NCBI GenBank assembly: GCA_035276765.1
Contig: DATELH010000001.1
Coordinates: 1 to 64,000, forward strand
DNA: 64,000 nucleotides
DNA from: DATASD01 sp035276765
GTDB lineage: Bacteria > Patescibacteriota > Saccharimonadia > Saccharimonadales > UBA4665
Direction of reading: 5' to 3'
Shown: positions 60,086-64,000 of the stretch, in pieces
Numbering within the stretch: the first letter of the stretch is position 1
Layout of the letters: each line of letters starts with the position of its first letter
Position numbers and translations under genes: made by a program
Notes under the pieces: generated by a model
The model's database searches: none
Told to the model about the DNA's origin: nothing
The model's input: the letters and a program-made list of their open reading frames with translations, nothing else

Positions 60086-61575
60086 TATTTTTCCTCAAGG
60101 CGTTTTTGAGTTTGCTCAAAGTTTGTTGCTACCCATTTAATCTTTTCGTTCACATCCAGCTTTTCTTGCCCGTACAACGTTTCATCTATAACATCAAAAG
60201 CTGTTTTGCCTTCGATAGCCTCACGGTTAGATACTTCAGCAAGGTCAACCACAAGGAGGTTGTCACCATATGGTTTATTCTTCTCAAGCCATTTGAAATT
60301 ATTTTCACCGTTATAATCTTCACCAGTCATAACCTTCTTTAGTCGGCGACTAGTCACATCGTAAGCTATGCCCTTGGGATTGATGTCAGTCACTTCGTTA
60401 TTCGTCACAAGAATGAACTGTCTATTTCCTCCATCTTTGTTTAGTTCCAAAATTGCGTGTCCAGTCGTACCGCTGCCAGCAAAGAAATCGAGAATTACCG
60501 AATCTCTTCTTCCTCTGGTTGCTCCATAAACGATGGCTTTAACCAAAGATAATGGCTTAGGATAGTCAAACGGTAACTCAAGTTCCGCCAACTCATTTAC
60601 ACCGTTTTTGTTCAAATGCTTAATGACTGTATAAAATTTTGATGAATCATCTGCAATTTTTCTATAGCGCCCGACAATATGACCAGCATCTTTTTTAATT
60701 AGAACATAGTTGCCATTTTGTATGTTCAAATCAACTTCATCTTTTTTCTTTTTGCCTAAATATTTCTCAATCTCTTCGTATAGACAGGTGCCGTATTTAC
60801 CAAATTCTTTTCTTAACCAATCTGTTTCAATCCAGTACTGCTCGCCATCTTTTTCTATTATTCTTCCGCGAATATCTTTATCTTTTCCGAGAGGTCTGAA
60901 TTCTTGGGTGTTTCTTGCATATGTTAGAAGGTAGTCGTGCCCAATGACTGCTTGTTTAGCTAATCCGCCACCTTCTGCTCGTATGACTATGAAATTAGCT
61001 ACAAAATTACTTTCTCCGAATACTTCATCAAATAATCCTTTTAGATACGCCTGATTCCTGTCATCAATAGAGCAGAATATTACACCCGTATCGCTAAGCA
61101 ATTGTTTCGCCAGCCAAAGTCTTGGATATAGCATACTTAATAGATTGTCGCGACTGATAGCATTCTCGTAGTTAGTCTGAGCAAACTCTCCCATGCTATC
61201 TTTGCCGTATGGTGGGTCAATATAAATAACATCTATCTTGCCTTTATATTCCACCAATAGATTAAGTAGGGCTGGATAGTTGTCGCCAATGATGAGCTTG
61301 TGAGTTATAGCATCTGGGTCTGTAGTGAAGCTAAGCTCTTTGTTCTTCTTGAAGTAAGATATGGTGTCGCTTTGTTTTTCTAATTTCTTATCAAAATGAA
61401 AGCCCGTACGCCTGTAGGTAGTTCCTAGCTCGGCAATTTTGATAGCTTCGTCTAATGTGCCGGCGTTTTCTACAAGCTTCTTTAAGAGGTCGTAATTACT
61501 TGGTTCTAAGATTTTATCTTCAACTCTCTGTTGCAACTCTTTCAATATGTCATCTTTACCGACGTAATTATTCAT
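60085..61575 (-). CDS. type III DNA methyltransferase Mod (N6-adenine, beta class)
   Basis: Protein of 496 residues from the ATG at 61575 (GAGGTG upstream). Catalytic motif IV IDPPYGKDS comes first, then SAM motif I DFFAGSGTTGHA, the order of beta-class enzymes. The central ~200 residues (target recognition, KDKDIRGRIIEKDGEQYW...) determine the site, which cannot be read by eye. It methylates one strand of an asymmetric target and guides the Res subunit. First gene of the mod-res pair; TATAAT lies about 30 nt upstream. Confidence 0.95.
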   Translation of the reverse strand: MNNYVGKDDILKELQQRVEDKILEPSNYDLLKKLVENAGTLDEAIKIAELGTTYRRTGFHFDKKLEKQSDTISYFKKNKELSFTTDPDAITHKLIIGDNYPALLNLLVEYKGKIDVIYIDPPYGKDSMGEFAQTNYENAISRDNLLSMLYPRLWLAKQLLSDTGVIFCSIDDRNQAYLKGLFDEVFGESNFVANFIVIRAEGGGLAKQAVIGHDYLLTYARNTQEFRPLGKDKDIRGRIIEKDGEQYWIETDWLRKEFGKYGTCLYEEIEKYLGKKKKDEVDLNIQNGNYVLIKKDAGHIVGRYRKIADDSSKFYTVIKHLNKNGVNELAELELPFDYPKPLSLVKAIVYGATRGRRDSVILDFFAGSGTTGHAILELNKDGGNRQFILVTNNEVTDINPKGIAYDVTSRRLKKVMTGEDYNGENNFKWLEKNKPYGDNLLVVDLAEVSNREAIEGKTAFDVIDETLYGQEKLDVNEKIKWVATNFEQTQKRLEEK

Positions 61576-61670
61576 TTTTTGCACACCTCTCTTTAGTGGT
61601 AAATTATACCATAAAAAGAGGCTTAGAGGAGCAGTAGTATATCTGTTAATTGTGTATTGAATGTATAATA

Positions 61671-61796
61671 CAGCTAGAGGCTAATGGGTACTACAATGTC
61701 GCAGGCGACTACGACAGCTTAGTGATGAGCTTTAATGCCGAGAATACTAAAGTATGTCCTGCCGAATCAGATAAGCTGTTATCGAATCCTTGTTGA
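61671..61796 (+). pseudogene. fragment of an unrecognised gene
   Basis: In-frame stretch QLEANGYYNVAGDYDS... to ...SDKLLSNPC and stop (41 codons) with no start. The composition (Asn, Tyr, Asp, one Cys near the end) resembles ends of pilin-like or surface proteins of CPR. It sits between two defence genes and is probably a leftover from rearrangement. Confidence 0.4.
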
Positions 61797-61846
61797 TTGG
61801 GTAATCTAACATAACTTGCGCCTTCAATTTAGGTGTCGTCCTAATC

Positions 61847-62839
61847 TTACGCCTCCGATGGTCTACTCTGATTTTTATATGATTTGTAGCGCCTATATAC
61901 CCAGGCTAAACTGGGCATTTTTGGCAACGCTGCATTCGGGTCAAATTTACGTAGCGCCCGACTGCCATCGTCAAAAACTTCATTAAAGTCAAAGTCCGTA
62001 CTGCAATGCCAACCCGTTACGGCGCGATTTGATCGCCTAAAGTAGGCATTAATAGGAGCTTTGATATTACGTCCAGCGTCGTTTTGGAACGTTAAGCCAG
62101 CTTCTAGTTGTTGGTCAGTCGCGCAAACAAGATTAACTTCCGCTTTACCGGCCTCCACAAACTCGCCAGCATATCTTAGATTACTCTCCAGTTGGTAATT
62201 TGATATGGCCCAGTCATCAACAATTTTAATGCCATGTTCCTGCATTGAGGCATGAAGCTGAGGGTCGGAGTGCAGGTGTCTGTAATTGGTATTTGTTATC
62301 CTTGATTCAAAAGATTCGTGCCAATCTGGTAAACGTTTCATGCTACCAAGAATTGAGCGAGCAATAAAACCTGCCGAGTCACCTGGCCAGTTCAGGACAT
62401 GAAGTTCTTTATTATTATCAGTCAAAAGTTGATCCAACCAATGTTGTGCGAGGCCGGAATAGGCCATCGACAACTCCCTCCGTCCAATAAAAGCCATTGT
62501 CGGAATGGCTTCTGCACTCTCGGCTAGTTTTATCAATCTCTGACCAGCCCTCTCATCTACAGGCTGAGTGGCTGCATGGTGAAATCGCGAACGCCACTCG
62601 GCGGCCGCCGAAACAACTTCGGTAAGTCCTTCGGCTTCCGTGCAAAGGTAAGGCTCATTTGAATAACGGCTAACTGAGGTAAAGTCATGCGTGCGTGCAC
62701 TGAGGTCATCAACATCGTCAATGATTTCAGAGATCAGAGGAGCAATTTCTACCCAGCCACGCTCAGGTATAGGTACGGCTTTTTCGACGGTAGAAATTAA
62801 AGCATACTCTCGTCCGCTTCCAAACTCTTGTTGATTCAT
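61847..62839 (-). CDS. soluble protein of unknown function in a defence region
   Basis: Protein of 330 residues, no membrane segment. Features: an acidic stretch IIDDVDDL, MAFIGRRELSMAYSGLAQHWLDQLL, LHVLNWPGDSAGFIARSILGSM, and a basic C-terminus (YRRYKSYKNQSR). No family recognised. It is transcribed alone between the type III RM operon and the reverse transcriptase gene, so a role in anti-phage defence is a guess from position only. Confidence 0.6.
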   Translation of the reverse strand: MNQQEFGSGREYALISTVEKAVPIPERGWVEIAPLISEIIDDVDDLSARTHDFTSVSRYSNEPYLCTEAEGLTEVVSAAAEWRSRFHHAATQPVDERAGQRLIKLAESAEAIPTMAFIGRRELSMAYSGLAQHWLDQLLTDNNKELHVLNWPGDSAGFIARSILGSMKRLPDWHESFESRITNTNYRHLHSDPQLHASMQEHGIKIVDDWAISNYQLESNLRYAGEFVEAGKAEVNLVCATDQQLEAGLTFQNDAGRNIKAPINAYFRRSNRAVTGWHCSTDFDFNEVFDDGSRALRKFDPNAALPKMPSLAWVYRRYKSYKNQSRPSEA

Positions 62840-62939
62840 AATCTATATTATAACATAAAACCATTTAAAAACAACGATTGTCTGTTCGGGATGTTCGAGC
62901 TAGCACCCGCATATTCCTTGTCCTGCACAACAACTTATC

Positions 62940-62977
62940 AAGAAAAAAGCCCCAACTTTCGCTGAGACTCTTTTCTT
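62940..62977 (-). terminator. possible terminator after the reverse transcriptase gene
   Basis: AAGAAAAGAG and the T-rich GGGGCTTTTTTCTT can pair imperfectly on the minus strand, ~130 nt after the end of the RT gene. The 62840-63104 gap shows nothing else. Confidence 0.4.
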
Positions 62978-63104
62978 GGTGAGCGCAACGTCCCAAATGT
63001 GGAACACTTTGTGGCCGAGTATCAAATTGTTGCATGACAACTTAATAATACTTGGCGTGTTCGATGAAGAGCTATACTGAAATAAATGGAGGATTGGTTA
63101 TGCC

Positions 63105-64000
63105 CTATAGTGCCAATTCCATAATTCGAGCATCTATTTGTTGGACTTGTTCGGGTGTGAACACATTCTCTTTGCGATGTAAGTCCAGAAGCTCGTAAAG
63201 ATAAGAACAGAAACGCGTCTTGCTACTTAGCGACATGAGGTGACTTATTATTTCAGGCCGATCTGCATCGGTCGCAATCTCAAATATCTGCTTAAAGCGA
63301 TATGAATTTGCTTCTAGTAGATATTCATCTTCCAAGCATTCTGCAAGTAACTTGTGTCTATGACTTTGTGGCGCATCACTTATTCCCACGCTCAAAATAC
63401 AAGACAATACTGAGTCAGCTCTAAAAGACTCCCTTCCACGCACATCTTCGCACCATTCAAGATACTGTGCAATTCCAGCAAGTACGTCTGATCGCACAGT
63501 TTTGTCTTTTAGCTTAGAAAATATTTCAAAAGCCCAATACCTTGAAAAAGTTTCTTCCGTATACTCTTTAACTTTTGCGGCATTAATATTAAGACCTTCA
63601 CGGTGGAGCAAAATTGACGCTTCATAAAGTGCCTTTAAATTTTTATCTTGAGATTCGGACATAAAAATTTGATCATCTGCGTATCTTAAATAGGTAATTT
63701 CATTCTCGTTGCAGTACTCATAAATTTTTGAATCATAGCTTTGCAAAAAGAAGTTTGCCAATATGCGTGAGCAGTCTCCGACCTCATCCTGAGGGATACC
63801 TTTGCTTTGATGTCCGTACCCGTAGATCTTTCGGTTCCAGTTCTTTAAAAAGCTGAAGAGTAGATTCACGATCTGGTTTTTTTCGCGCGGCACAGCATGG
63901 CGTATTTTAGCTTCAAGTTTATCTAGGTCTATGGTGTCATAGAAGTTAGCGATGTCTAATGCTAAAAATTGTGTAGAGTCAGTATTATTGGCACACCACC
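63105..64000 (-). CDS. reverse transcriptase (partial; runs off the window)
   Basis: At least 298 codons; the frame is open to the window edge. RT motifs in order: motif A LDIANFYDTI, motif B region HQSKGIPQDEVGDCSRIL, catalytic motif C YLRYADDQIF (YADD), then thumb. The C-terminal ~150 residues are helical with no nuclease motif (IFEIATDADRPEIISHL, ARIMELAL). The GIPQ form without SQ, and the absence of maturase or endonuclease domains, argue against a group II intron or DGR enzyme. It resembles RTs of defence systems (Abi/UG groups). Position beside a type III RM system agrees with this. Confidence 0.85.
   Translation of the reverse strand, partial: WCANNTDSTQFLALDIANFYDTIDLDKLEAKIRHAVPREKNQIVNLLFSFLKNWNRKIYGYGHQSKGIPQDEVGDCSRILANFFLQSYDSKIYEYCNENEITYLRYADDQIFMSESQDKNLKALYEASILLHREGLNINAAKVKEYTEETFSRYWAFEIFSKLKDKTVRSDVLAGIAQYLEWCEDVRGRESFRADSVLSCILSVGISDAPQSHRHKLLAECLEDEYLLEANSYRFKQIFEIATDADRPEIISHLMSLSSKTRFCSYLYELLDLHRKENVFTPEQVQQIDARIMELAL

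Noticed and set aside
63105..64000. Reverse transcriptase as part of a diversity-generating retroelement
   Set aside because: The motif near the active site is GIPQDE rather than the SQ type, and no VR/TR pair or adjacent C-type lectin target is seen. LamG at 40144 is too distant and on the other strand.

Overview
The window looks like a chromosome segment of a Candidate Phyla Radiation (Patescibacteria) bacterium, most likely an environmental Saccharibacteria (TM7) member. This is inferred from gene content and style, since no 16S gene is present. The standard genetic code fits (UGA is a clean stop). Many genes that begin a transcription unit have a TANNNT -10 box 6 to 9 nt before ATG or GTG, so they are probably leaderless. 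Genes inside operons use GGAGG-type ribosome binding sites. tRNA and tmRNA genes encode their CCA ends.

Layout. 1-3.7 kb is recombinase-associated DNA ending in tRNA-Gly: a HAD hydrolase, a small membrane protein, a full-length large serine recombinase and fragments of related recombinases. 3.7-7.1 kb holds a SemiSWEET-like protein and a copper operon (CsoR-like repressor, DUF305, CopB ATPase, YHS protein) with a clear CsoR operator inside its promoter. 7.2-11.6 kb has an APH-like kinase / S51 peptidase / SDR operon, then a Fic protein and a membrane protein next to tRNA-Phe. 11.7-20 kb holds an SPFH protein, a lipoprotein-sized unknown, a GH37 trehalase-like protein, an ABC exporter, two tandem paralogues and ExoD. 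20.05-24.94 kb is a small integrated element whose right end lies in ssrA (tmRNA). 25.3-35.2 kb is housekeeping: ssrA, MarR, rsmA, a cell-wall lytic protein, NUDIX, UvrD, tpiA, pgk and membrane-anchored unknowns. 35.2-38.8 kb has a CDP-alcohol phosphatidyltransferase divergent from an oxidative pentose-phosphate operon (pgl-gnd-zwf). 38.9-44.7 kb has phage-fibre-like and LamG surface proteins, a two-component system and a class I isoprenoid-synthase-like protein. 45.4-47.1 kb is a candidate graspetide (ATP-grasp RiPP) cluster. 47.3-57.6 kb has PLD, LuxR, a secreted glucose/sorbosone-dehydrogenase-like protein with PKD and LGFP repeats, CYTH, a methyltransferase and a 1089-residue beta-helix/glycine-rich surface protein. 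58-64 kb is a probable defence island: type III restriction-modification, an unknown protein and a reverse transcriptase running off the window.

Three observations stand out. (1) The ssrA element has its attachment core inside the recombinase reading frame, and the left end preserves an in-frame alternative C-terminal tail; integration would therefore replace the recombinase C-terminus with codons read from the back of the host tmRNA. (2) Two copies of a ~140-bp palindromic repeat, one inside the uvrD coding sequence, differ in their stems but keep the pairing, as expected of a structured mobile repeat. (3) A short acidic peptide with a strong Shine-Dalgarno, a DUF6624 gene broken at an A-run, and a MvdC/D-type ATP-grasp ligase form an operon that looks like a RiPP pathway. 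At least three single-base frame breaks occur in the window; they could be sequencing errors, real decay or, in the DUF6624 case, programmed frameshifting.
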